Below, piece after piece: positions 7,248-13,584 of a stretch of DNA of 24,706 bases. The notes under the pieces are model-generated. The model saw only the letters and a program-made list of their open reading frames with translations. It did no database searches and was not told the origin of the DNA. The DNA is from DATBDM01 sp036269915 (GTDB lineage Bacteria > Actinomycetota > Thermoleophilia > Solirubrobacterales > Solirubrobacteraceae). The translations under genes were made by a program, and so were the position numbers. The stretch covers positions 1 to 24,706 of the forward strand of contig DATBDM010000116.1 of NCBI GenBank assembly GCA_036269915.1, in the 5' to 3' direction. The first letter of the stretch is position 1. Each line of letters starts with the position of its first letter.

Positions 7248-8177
7248 ATGAGCACGACACTCGTCACCGGGGGCGCCGGCTTCATCGGCGCGAACCTCAT
7301 CCCGACGCTGCTTCAAGGCGGAACGCGGGTGCGCGTGCTCGACAGCCTCGCCACCGGGGACCCCTCCCGGCTGAGCCCGCAGGTCGAGCTCGTCGAGGGC
7401 GACGTGCGCGACCCGGACGCGCTCGCGCGGGCCGCCGCGGGCGTCGACGCGGTCATCCACCTGGCCGCCGCGGGCTCGGTCGCCGAGTCGGTCGCCGACC
7501 CGCTGCCGAACTTCGAGACCAACGCGCGCGGCACGCTGCTGACGCTCAACGCCGCGATGCAGGCCGGGGTGGAGCGCTTCGTCTTCGCCTCGACCGGCGG
7601 CGCGCTGATCGGCGACGCCGAGCCGCCGGTGGACGAGACGAGCCTCCCGCGGCCGATCAGCCCCTACGGCGCGAGCAAGCTCGCGGGGGAGGGCTACTGC
7701 CACGCGTTCCGCGGCTCCTACGGACTGAACACGATCGCGCTGCGGTTCGCGAACGTCTACGGACCTCACTCCGAGCGCAAGAAGGGCGCGCTGACCGCCT
7801 TCATCCAGCGGGCGATGCGCGGCGACCCGCTCGAGATCTTCGGCGACGGCGAGGCGACGCGCGACTTCATCTACGTCGGCGATCTGTGCGCGGGCATCCT
7901 CGCGGCTCATGAACGGCGCGACGTGCAAGGCGTCTTGCACCTGGCCTCCGAGCGCGAGACGACGATCGCCGGGCTCGCCCGGCTGGTGCTCGACGCCGTC
8001 GGGTCGGACTCGGAGATCGTCAACCTCGACCGCCGGCGCGGCGAGGTGGAGCGGAACTTCGCCATCGCACGGCGTGCGGGCGAGGTTCTCGGCTGGCGCG
8101 CGGAGGTCTCCCTCGAGGAGGGGATCGCGCGAACCGTGGCGTGGTTCCGCGAAACCGCCGATGTGAACACCCGTTAA
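7248..8177 (+). CDS. NAD-dependent epimerase/dehydratase (GalE-like, extended SDR)
   Basis: A 309-residue nucleotide-sugar epimerase or dehydratase. The NAD-binding motif GGAGFIG is at residues 8-14, and the SDR catalytic residues are S115/T116 and YGASK (Y140, K144). Substrate-side blocks RFANVYGP and GDGEATRDFIYVGD are typical of UDP-glucose/GlcNAc 4-epimerase-like enzymes. The sugar cannot be fixed from sequence. It diverges from the glycosyltransferase and precedes an SqdB-like gene by 95 bp, so it probably supplies a sugar for the same glycan. An ATG four codons upstream is an alternative start. Confidence 0.9.
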   Translation: MSTTLVTGGAGFIGANLIPTLLQGGTRVRVLDSLATGDPSRLSPQVELVEGDVRDPDALARAAAGVDAVIHLAAAGSVAESVADPLPNFETNARGTLLTLNAAMQAGVERFVFASTGGALIGDAEPPVDETSLPRPISPYGASKLAGEGYCHAFRGSYGLNTIALRFANVYGPHSERKKGALTAFIQRAMRGDPLEIFGDGEATRDFIYVGDLCAGILAAHERRDVQGVLHLASERETTIAGLARLVLDAVGSDSEIVNLDRRRGEVERNFAIARRAGEVLGWRAEVSLEEGIARTVAWFRETADVNTR

Positions 8178-8221
8178 CTGCTCACGTGAACCTCAGCCGT
8201 GCTGGGTAGCCTGATCAAATC

Positions 8222-8248
8222 GCAGCCCTCGCCGAATCGCGAGGCTGC
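8222..8248 (+). other. Strong hairpin between the epimerase and sqdB-like genes
   Basis: Arms GCAGCCCTCGC and GCGAGGCTGC pair over ten bases with one bulged C, around the loop CGAATC. There is no T-run after it, so it is not a classical terminator. It ends 14 bases before the sqdB ribosome binding site, so it may be a 5' leader structure, a transcript-end stabiliser for the epimerase mRNA, or a protein-binding palindrome. Confidence 0.55.
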
Positions 8249-8262
8249 TCCGCCATTTCGAC

Positions 8263-8268
8263 GGAGGG
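8263..8268 (+). promoter_or_regulatory. Ribosome binding site that fixes the TTG start of sqdB
   Basis: GGAGGG lies four bases before a TTG codon, and the family's first conserved strand (RILILGGDG) begins right after that TTG. This supports the rare start over any internal ATG, since the next ATG is far inside the conserved fold. Confidence 0.8.
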
Positions 8269-8272
8269 TTTC

Positions 8273-9496
8273 TTGCGCATCCTGATTCTCGGCGGCGACG
8301 GCTTCTGTGGTTGGCCGACGTCGCTCCACCTCTCGGCCCGCGGCCACGACGTCGTCATCGTCGACAACCTCGCCCGCCGCAGCGCGGACCTGGAGCTGGA
8401 GGCCGAATCGCTCACGCCCATCCGCCCGCTCGGTGAGCGGCGCGCGGCGTGGAAGGAGCTCACCGGCCGCGATGTCGGCTTCCATCGCATCGACGTGGCC
8501 CAGGACTACGACGAGCTGCGCGACCTGCTCGCCGAGATGCGTCCCGAGGCCATCGTGCACTTCGCCGAGCAGCGCGCCGCGCCGTACTCGATGAAGTCGC
8601 CGCGCCATAAGCGCTACACGATCGACAACAACGTCAACGCGACCCACAACCTGCTGGCCGCGCTGGTCGAGGTCGAGCTCGACGCGCACGTCGTCCACCT
8701 CGGCACCATGGGCGTCTACGGCTACGGCGGCGGGATGCAGATCCCCGAGGGCTACCTGCGCGTGCACGTCGACGCCTCGGACGGCTCCCAGGTCGAGCAG
8801 GAGATCCTCTACCCGGCCAACCCGGGCAGCGTCTACCACCTCACGAAGACGATGGATCAGCTCGCCTTCGCGTTCTACAACAAGAACGACGGCGTCCGGG
8901 TCACCGACCTGCACCAGGGCATCGTGTGGGGCACGCAGACGCACGAGACCCGCATCGACGAGCGCCTGATCAACCGCTTCGACTACGACGGCGACTACGG
9001 CACCGTCCTGAACCGCTTCCTGATGCAGGCCGCGATCGGCTACCCGCTGACCGTCCACGGCACGGGCGGCCAGACGCGCGCGTTCATCCACATCCAGGAC
9101 ACCGTGCGCTGCATCGAGCTGGCGATCGAGAGCCCGCCCGGGCCGGACGAGCGGGTGCAGATCTTCAACCAGATGACCGAGGTCCATCGCGTGATCGACC
9201 TCGCCGAGATCGTGTCGCGCCTGACCGGCGCCGACATCGACCTGGTCGACAACCCGCGCAAGGAGGCGCCGGAGAACGACCTCGTGGTCGTCAACCGCAG
9301 CCTGCTCGACCTCGGCCTCGACCCGATCACGCTCGAGGAGGACCTCCTGCGCGAGGTCTCCGAGATCGCCGTCCGCTACAAGGGCCGCTGCGACCTCGAC
9401 AAGATCCCCGCGCGCTCGCAGTGGGTGCGCCACAAGCCCGAGACCGCCGCCAAGGCCGCCGCGGGCGCCGACGAGCCGGTCCCCGCTCCGGCCTAG
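8273..9496 (+). CDS. sqdB: UDP-sulfoquinovose synthase-like enzyme (SqdB/SQD1/Agl3 family)
   Basis: A 407-residue extended SDR. The SQD1 family turns UDP-glucose plus sulfite into UDP-sulfoquinovose, the donor for sulfolipid or sulfoquinovose-bearing glycans. Features matching SQD1 rather than generic epimerases are GGDGFCGW at 7-14, DNLARRSADLELEAESLTPI, HFAEQRAAPYSM, LGTMGVYG (T145), YHLTK (Y188, K192), TDLHQGIVWG, ALNRF-like VLNRFLMQAAIGYPLTVHG, GGQTRAFIHIQDTV, FNQMTEV and NPRKEAPEND. The Glu in plant TMGEYG is Val here. The C-terminal 25 residues are Ala/Pro-rich and probably disordered. No sulfolipid synthase (SqdX or SqdD) is visible nearby, so the acceptor is open. The stop abuts the convergent MOSC gene. 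Confidence 0.87.
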   Translation: MRILILGGDGFCGWPTSLHLSARGHDVVIVDNLARRSADLELEAESLTPIRPLGERRAAWKELTGRDVGFHRIDVAQDYDELRDLLAEMRPEAIVHFAEQRAAPYSMKSPRHKRYTIDNNVNATHNLLAALVEVELDAHVVHLGTMGVYGYGGGMQIPEGYLRVHVDASDGSQVEQEILYPANPGSVYHLTKTMDQLAFAFYNKNDGVRVTDLHQGIVWGTQTHETRIDERLINRFDYDGDYGTVLNRFLMQAAIGYPLTVHGTGGQTRAFIHIQDTVRCIELAIESPPGPDERVQIFNQMTEVHRVIDLAEIVSRLTGADIDLVDNPRKEAPENDLVVVNRSLLDLGLDPITLEEDLLREVSEIAVRYKGRCDLDKIPARSQWVRHKPETAAKAAAGADEPVPAPA

Positions 9497-10255
9497 CTAG
9501 AGGCCGGGCACCGTGAGCTGATCGCCCCGGCGCACGACGCCGGGGCGCGTCACCTCGCACCACACCCCGAAGGTCACGTCGCGCTTGCCACGCAGGTGGG
9601 CGAGCGCCTTCAGCACCGGCGCGTCGCGGTGCCCGTCCTCCGGGCTGCGCGTGGTGACGGCGCAGCGCGGCACCGGCTCGGCGACGCGCAGGCGCGCCTC
9701 GCCCACGCCGAGCTCGCGACCGCCCCACCCGTGCTCCTCCCAGGCCTGGACGCCCTCGACGGTCAGCGTCATGCGGAAGCGCCGCCCGTCCGGGACCGTG
9801 CCGTCGAGCGCGGGGGCGAGGGCGCGCAGCGAGGCCCCTGACATCAGCGTCACCGGGAAGTCGTCCGCGCCGGTCTCGCCCGCGTCGCGCGCGAGCAGCC
9901 GAACGCGCCGTCCGAGGTGCTCCGAGAGCGCGCCGGCCAGCGGACCGTCGACGAGCCGGCCGGAGAGCGGCCGCCCGTCGTAGAGCCGCGTCGTCACCGC
10001 CGCCCCGGGCTCGACCGGCGCGGCGACCTCGGTTCCGCCGGGGAAGCGCAGCGCGAGCCGCTCGCCGTCGTAGGCGGCGGTCACCGTGAGCAGCGCGGGC
10101 GTCCGGGTGGTGATCAGCAGGTCGCCGTCGGCGTCCACGACGAGGAACGCGCGGTCGCCGCGCGGGCCTTGCGTCTCGAGCGTCACCGCCGCGGCGGGCG
10201 CGACCTGCATGCCCTTGACGGGCGCCAGCCAGAGCTCGGAGATCGTGATCGTCAT
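9497..10255 (-). CDS. MOSC domain protein with MOSC_N (mARC/YcbX-like)
   Basis: A 252-residue protein with an N-terminal beta-barrel MOSC_N domain (ISELWLAPVKGMQ, PRGDRAFLVVDADG) and a C-terminal MOSC domain (DDFPVTLMSGASL, RRFRMTLTVEG, VPRCAVTTRSPEDG). C198 is in the position of the conserved cysteine that ligates molybdenum in mARC and YcbX, which reduce N-hydroxylated compounds. It lacks the fused ferredoxin domain of YcbX, so it would need a separate electron donor. A GAGG nine bases before the ATG chosen decides against the ATG three codons upstream. It ends back to back with sqdB and diverges from the second response regulator. Confidence 0.88.
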   Translation of the reverse strand: MTITISELWLAPVKGMQVAPAAAVTLETQGPRGDRAFLVVDADGDLLITTRTPALLTVTAAYDGERLALRFPGGTEVAAPVEPGAAVTTRLYDGRPLSGRLVDGPLAGALSEHLGRRVRLLARDAGETGADDFPVTLMSGASLRALAPALDGTVPDGRRFRMTLTVEGVQAWEEHGWGGRELGVGEARLRVAEPVPRCAVTTRSPEDGHRDAPVLKALAHLRGKRDVTFGVWCEVTRPGVVRRGDQLTVPGL

Positions 10256-10277
10256 GGCGCGCATCCTCTCAAGCGGT

Positions 10278-10294
10278 TCACAGCCGCGGCGTGA
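10278..10294. promoter_or_regulatory. Inverted repeat in the MOSC/response-regulator divergent gap
   Basis: TCAC, one A, the palindrome GCCGCGGC, then GTGA form a 17-bp near-perfect inverted repeat in the 61-bp gap between divergent starts. It could be an operator for either gene. No consensus I know matches it. Confidence 0.3.
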
Positions 10295-10316
10295 GATGGT
10301 TGGCGCGAGAACGACG

Positions 10317-10976
10317 ATGCGGATCCTGCTCGTCGAGGACGACGTCAAGCTGGCCCGGGCGCTCGCGCGCGGGCTGCGCCGCCATGCCTACGCGGTCGAT
10401 CACGCGGGTGACGGCGACGCGGCGCTGATGCACGCCGCGGTCTACGACTACGACCTCGTCCTGCTCGACGTGATGCTCCCGGGCCGCGACGGCCTCGAGG
10501 TCTGCGCCGCGCTGCGCGAGCGCGGCCAGGCGGTCCCGATCCTCATGCTCACCGCCCGCGAGCAGGTCGGCGACCGGATCCGGGGACTCGACGCCGGCGC
10601 CGACGACTACCTCGCCAAGCCGTTCGACTTCGGTGAGCTGCTCGCCCGCATGCGCGCCCTGCAGCGCCGTCCGGTCCAGACGCGCGCACCCGCGCTGCGC
10701 GTCGGCGAGCTCGTCGTCGATCCCGCGACCCATGCGGTGACGCTCGCCGGCCGCGCGGTCGAGCTCACCGCGCGCGAGTTCGCGGTGCTCGAGTACCTCG
10801 CGAGCCACTGCGGCGAGGTGGTGTCCCGGACGTGCCTGCTCGACCACGTCTGGGACGAGAACTTCCTCGGCTCGACCAACGTCGTCGACGTCTACGTCGG
10901 CTACCTGCGGCGCAAGCTCGGCCGCCCGCTGATCACGACGGTGCGCGGCGTCGGCTACCGGCTGGAGTCGTCGTGA
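10317..10976 (+). CDS. OmpR/PhoB-family response regulator
   Basis: A 219-residue response regulator close in style to MprA/TcrA/CutR regulators. The receiver domain has E7/D8/D9, phospho-acceptor D51 (LVLLDVMLPGRDG), T79 and K101 (YLAKPF). The winged-helix domain (about 125-217) has LTAREFAVLEYLASH, VDVYVGYLRRKLG and RGVGYRLESS. The ATG begins exactly at the conserved MRILLVEDD; GAGA lies six bases before it. The frame is open upstream, but that part is antisense to the MOSC gene. The stop overlaps the kinase start as GTGA. Confidence 0.95.
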   Translation: MRILLVEDDVKLARALARGLRRHAYAVDHAGDGDAALMHAAVYDYDLVLLDVMLPGRDGLEVCAALRERGQAVPILMLTAREQVGDRIRGLDAGADDYLAKPFDFGELLARMRALQRRPVQTRAPALRVGELVVDPATHAVTLAGRAVELTAREFAVLEYLASHCGEVVSRTCLLDHVWDENFLGSTNVVDVYVGYLRRKLGRPLITTVRGVGYRLESS

Positions 10977-12343
10977 GGCTCCCGATCCGCGTCCGGCTGA
11001 CCGCGTGGTACGTCGCGCTGCTCGCGGCGATCCTCGTCGCGCTCGGCGCCTTCGTGGCGATCAGCCTGCGCCGCGACCTCACCGACGCGGTCGAGCGCTC
11101 GCTGGCCGTGGCGGCCGGCCACATTGCGACCGGCTACGCCCAGGAGGGACCGAAGGACTTCCGCGACGTCGGGGCGACCGCGCTGCCGCCGGCGGCGGCC
11201 GCGCAGCTCGTCGATCCCCGCGGGCGCGTGATCGTCAGCGCCGGGTTGCCGATCGGGCGGCAACCGCTGCTCGGCGCGGCCGATCGCGCCGCCGTCCTGC
11301 GCGGTGCGCGTGTGCGGCGGACCCTCGCCCTCGGCGCGGGCGGGGTGGAGTACCGCGTCATCGGCCTGCGCGTGGCGCGCAGCGGGCACCCGGGCGCGCT
11401 GATCGCGGCGCAGTCGCTCGCGGACGCGCGCAGCGCGACCGACCGGGTCGTCAGCCTGCTGCTGATCGCGGGACCCGCGGCGCTGTTGCTCACGGCGGCC
11501 GGCGGCTGGTGGCTCGCCCGCAAGGCGCTGCGCCCCGTCGGCGCGATGGCCGCCCACGCCGAGCGGATCGAGATCGATGCGCTCGAGGAGCGCATCCCCA
11601 GCGGCCCCTCGGGCGACGAGCTCGACCGCCTCGCGGCGACGCTCAACGCGATGCTCGATCGCCTCGCCCGCGGCGTCGAGCACCGCCGGCGCCTGGTCGC
11701 GGACGCGTCGCACGAGCTGCGCACGCCGCTCGCCGTGATGCGCGTGGAGCTCGACGTCGCGCTCGACGACCCCGCGCTGGACCCCGCGGCTCACGAGGTG
11801 CTCGGGAGCGCCCGCGAGGAGGTCGACCGCCTGCGCGCGATCGTCGAGGGCCTGCTCGTGCTCGCCCGCGTGGACGAGGGCGGCCTCGAGCTGCACCGCG
11901 AGCGCATCGACCTGCTCGAGCTCGGCCGGGCCGTCGCCTCGGGCGTGGCGCCGCTCGCGGCCGAGCGCGGCGTGCGGATCGACGTCGACGGCGTCGCCGC
12001 GCCCGCCGAGGGCGATCGCGAGCGCCTGGGCCGGGCGCTCGGCAACCTCGTCGACAACGCAGTCAAGGCGTCGCCGTCGGGCGCGGTGGTGACGCTGACC
12101 GCCTTCCGGTCGCAGGACGAGGTCGGGGTCGCCGTCGACGACCGCGGGTCCGGCATCCCGGCGCATGAGCTCGAGCGGATCTTCGAGCGCTTCGCGCGGC
12201 TCGACGGCGCGCGCCGCCGGGAGCAGGGCGGCAGCGGCCTCGGCCTGGCGATCTGCCGCGAGATCGCCGCCGCGCACGGCGGCACGGTGACCGTGACCAG
12301 CTCGCGGCAGGGCAGCCGTTTCGTGCTGTCGCTGCGATCCTGA
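10973..12343 (+). CDS. Two-component sensor histidine kinase, complete
   Basis: A 456-residue HisKA-type kinase, partner of the overlapping regulator. Membrane segments lie at about 10-31 and 158-182, flanking a sensor region of about 125 residues. HAMP covers about 183-235, and the H-box ADASHELRTPLAVMR has H247. N-box GNLVDNAVKAS (N362), G1 DDRGSGIP, F-box IFERFARLD and G2 GGSGLGLAI follow in order. All catalytic boxes are intact. The GTG start is fixed by the GTGA overlap. The next operon begins 65 bp downstream, so the system could control that Rieske/ABC locus, though adjacency is the only evidence. Confidence 0.96.
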   Translation: MRLPIRVRLTAWYVALLAAILVALGAFVAISLRRDLTDAVERSLAVAAGHIATGYAQEGPKDFRDVGATALPPAAAAQLVDPRGRVIVSAGLPIGRQPLLGAADRAAVLRGARVRRTLALGAGGVEYRVIGLRVARSGHPGALIAAQSLADARSATDRVVSLLLIAGPAALLLTAAGGWWLARKALRPVGAMAAHAERIEIDALEERIPSGPSGDELDRLAATLNAMLDRLARGVEHRRRLVADASHELRTPLAVMRVELDVALDDPALDPAAHEVLGSAREEVDRLRAIVEGLLVLARVDEGGLELHRERIDLLELGRAVASGVAPLAAERGVRIDVDGVAAPAEGDRERLGRALGNLVDNAVKASPSGAVVTLTAFRSQDEVGVAVDDRGSGIPAHELERIFERFARLDGARRREQGGSGLGLAICREIAAAHGGTVTVTSSRQGSRFVLSLRS

Positions 12344-12373
12344 TCACGTTGCCAGTCGCACAAGCAGCGTGAT
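12343..12373. promoter_or_regulatory. Inverted repeat, operator or weak terminator, between kinase and Rieske operon
   Basis: Arms ATCACGTTGC and GCAGCGTGAT match in nine of ten positions (the tenth pairs as G-U in RNA) around an 11-base centre. It starts on the last base of the kinase gene and has no T-run after it. It covers the -35 and spacer of the candidate promoter below, so an operator for the operon seems the better reading. Confidence 0.5.
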
Positions 12374-12378
12374 AGCGT
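12349..12378 (+). promoter_or_regulatory. Candidate sigma-70-type promoter of the Rieske/ABC operon
   Basis: TTGCCA (12349-12354), an 18-base spacer, then TAGCGT (12373-12378) preceded by an extended -10 TGA. The -35 fits TTGACA in five of six bases and the -10 fits only TANNNT. It lies 30 bp before the Rieske ATG, whose GAGGGAG ribosome site starts at 12395. Confidence 0.45.
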
Positions 12379-12408
12379 CCGGCCCCGAACCGACGAGGGA
12401 GCCGCACC

Positions 12409-13584
12409 ATGGCGCCGAGCCCGCCACTGCCGTTGTCGCCCGCCGATCTGCTTCGCACGCGCGCGCCGCTCGAGCGCGCGACCCAGCTGCCCGGAGCCGC
12501 GTTCACCGATCCGGCCGTGCTCGACTGGGAGCTCGCGCAGCTCTTCCGCGAGAGCTGGATCGGCGTCGGCCACGTCGACCAGCTGCGCGAGCGCGGGGAC
12601 TTCCTGACGGCGGAGCTCGGCCGCGAGAGCGTGCTCGTCGTCGCCGACGACGACGGCCTCCCGCGCGCGTTCCTGAACACCTGCCGGCATCGCGGCGCGC
12701 GGCTCGTCGACGCGCCCGAGGGACGCATCCGGCGCATCAGCTGCCCGTACCACGCGTGGGGCTACGGGTTCGACGGAGCGCTGCGCTCGGCGCCGTTCAC
12801 CGACGGGCTCGAGGACTTCGACCCGGGCTGCTTCGGCCTGCACGCCGTCCGCCTCGCGGTGGTCGAGGGGGTCGTGATGGTCGACCTCTCAGGCCGCGCG
12901 CCGCCACCCGACGCGCACGTCGGCGACCTGCACGGGCACCTCGCGCGCTACCGGCTCAGCGAGCTGCGTCGCGCCGAGCGGATCGTCTACGACGTCGGCG
13001 CGAACTGGAAGTCGATCGCCGAGAACTACTCCGAGTGCCTGCACTGCCCGGGCGTGCACCCCGAGCTCAACCGGCTCTCGCACTACCTGTCGGGCGAGGA
13101 CGTCGAGGGGACCGGCGCCTGGTGCGGCGGCTCGATGACGCTGCGCGAGGGCTTCGAGACGATGGGCACCGACGGCGCCACGCACGGGCGCCCGCCGATC
13201 GCCGGGCTGGGCGAGGACGACCTCCGCGCGGTCCTGTACTTCCTGCTGTTCCCGAACGTGCTGGTCTCGCTGCACCCCGACTACGTGATGCTGCACACCC
13301 TGTGGCCGCGCGCGGCGGACCGCACCGAGGTCATCTGCGAGTGGTTCTTCGAGCCGTCCACGATCGCCGCGGACGGCTTCGACCCGTCCGACGCCGTCGC
13401 CTTCTGGGACCAGGTCAACCGCGAGGACTGGCACGTCTGCGAGCTCACCCAGCGCGGGATGGGCTCGAGCGCGTTCACGCCCGGGCGCTACACGACGCAG
13501 GAGGGCGACGTGCACGAGTTCGACGTGATGGTGGCCGACCGCTACCTCGAGGCGCTCGCGACCCCCGCGGAGGTGACGCCGTGA
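12409..13584 (+). CDS. Rieske-type oxygenase, large (alpha) subunit
   Basis: A 391-residue Rieske non-heme iron oxygenase. The [2Fe-2S] ligands are C92/H94 (TCRHRG) and C112/H115 (SCPYHAWGY). The mononuclear iron site is H212 and H217 in ENYSECLHCPGVHPEL, with D334 (FWDQVNRED) as the likely third ligand. The residue three before H212, which bridges the two metal sites, is Glu (E209) rather than the Asp of naphthalene dioxygenase. Glu in this place is known from carnitine monooxygenase CntA. Together with the choline/betaine-monooxygenase-like ENYxEC-HCP-HPEL block, this favours N-dealkylation or attack on an amine or betaine over ring dihydroxylation; that is inference. No beta subunit or reductase is adjacent. 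The start has a strong GAGGGAG site. Confidence 0.92.
   Translation: MAPSPPLPLSPADLLRTRAPLERATQLPGAAFTDPAVLDWELAQLFRESWIGVGHVDQLRERGDFLTAELGRESVLVVADDDGLPRAFLNTCRHRGARLVDAPEGRIRRISCPYHAWGYGFDGALRSAPFTDGLEDFDPGCFGLHAVRLAVVEGVVMVDLSGRAPPPDAHVGDLHGHLARYRLSELRRAERIVYDVGANWKSIAENYSECLHCPGVHPELNRLSHYLSGEDVEGTGAWCGGSMTLREGFETMGTDGATHGRPPIAGLGEDDLRAVLYFLLFPNVLVSLHPDYVMLHTLWPRAADRTEVICEWFFEPSTIAADGFDPSDAVAFWDQVNREDWHVCELTQRGMGSSAFTPGRYTTQEGDVHEFDVMVADRYLEALATPAEVTP

Noticed and set aside
6327..7940. Upstream extension of the membrane-protein frame to a 1201-codon fusion
   Set aside because: The extension runs through the glycosyltransferase and epimerase genes in a non-coding frame with shadow composition. 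A GTG with a ribosome site at 6326 is the natural start.
8273..9496. Annotation as a plain NAD-dependent epimerase
   Set aside because: Several blocks specific to the SQD1/SqdB family are present in order, including residues around the sulfite/UDP-glucose site, so the more specific call is better supported.
12369..13580. Upstream extension of the flavoprotein frame to a 945-codon protein
   Set aside because: The extra part overlaps the Rieske gene in another frame and is Arg/Ala-rich shadow. The GTG at 13581 starts exactly at the FAD fold.
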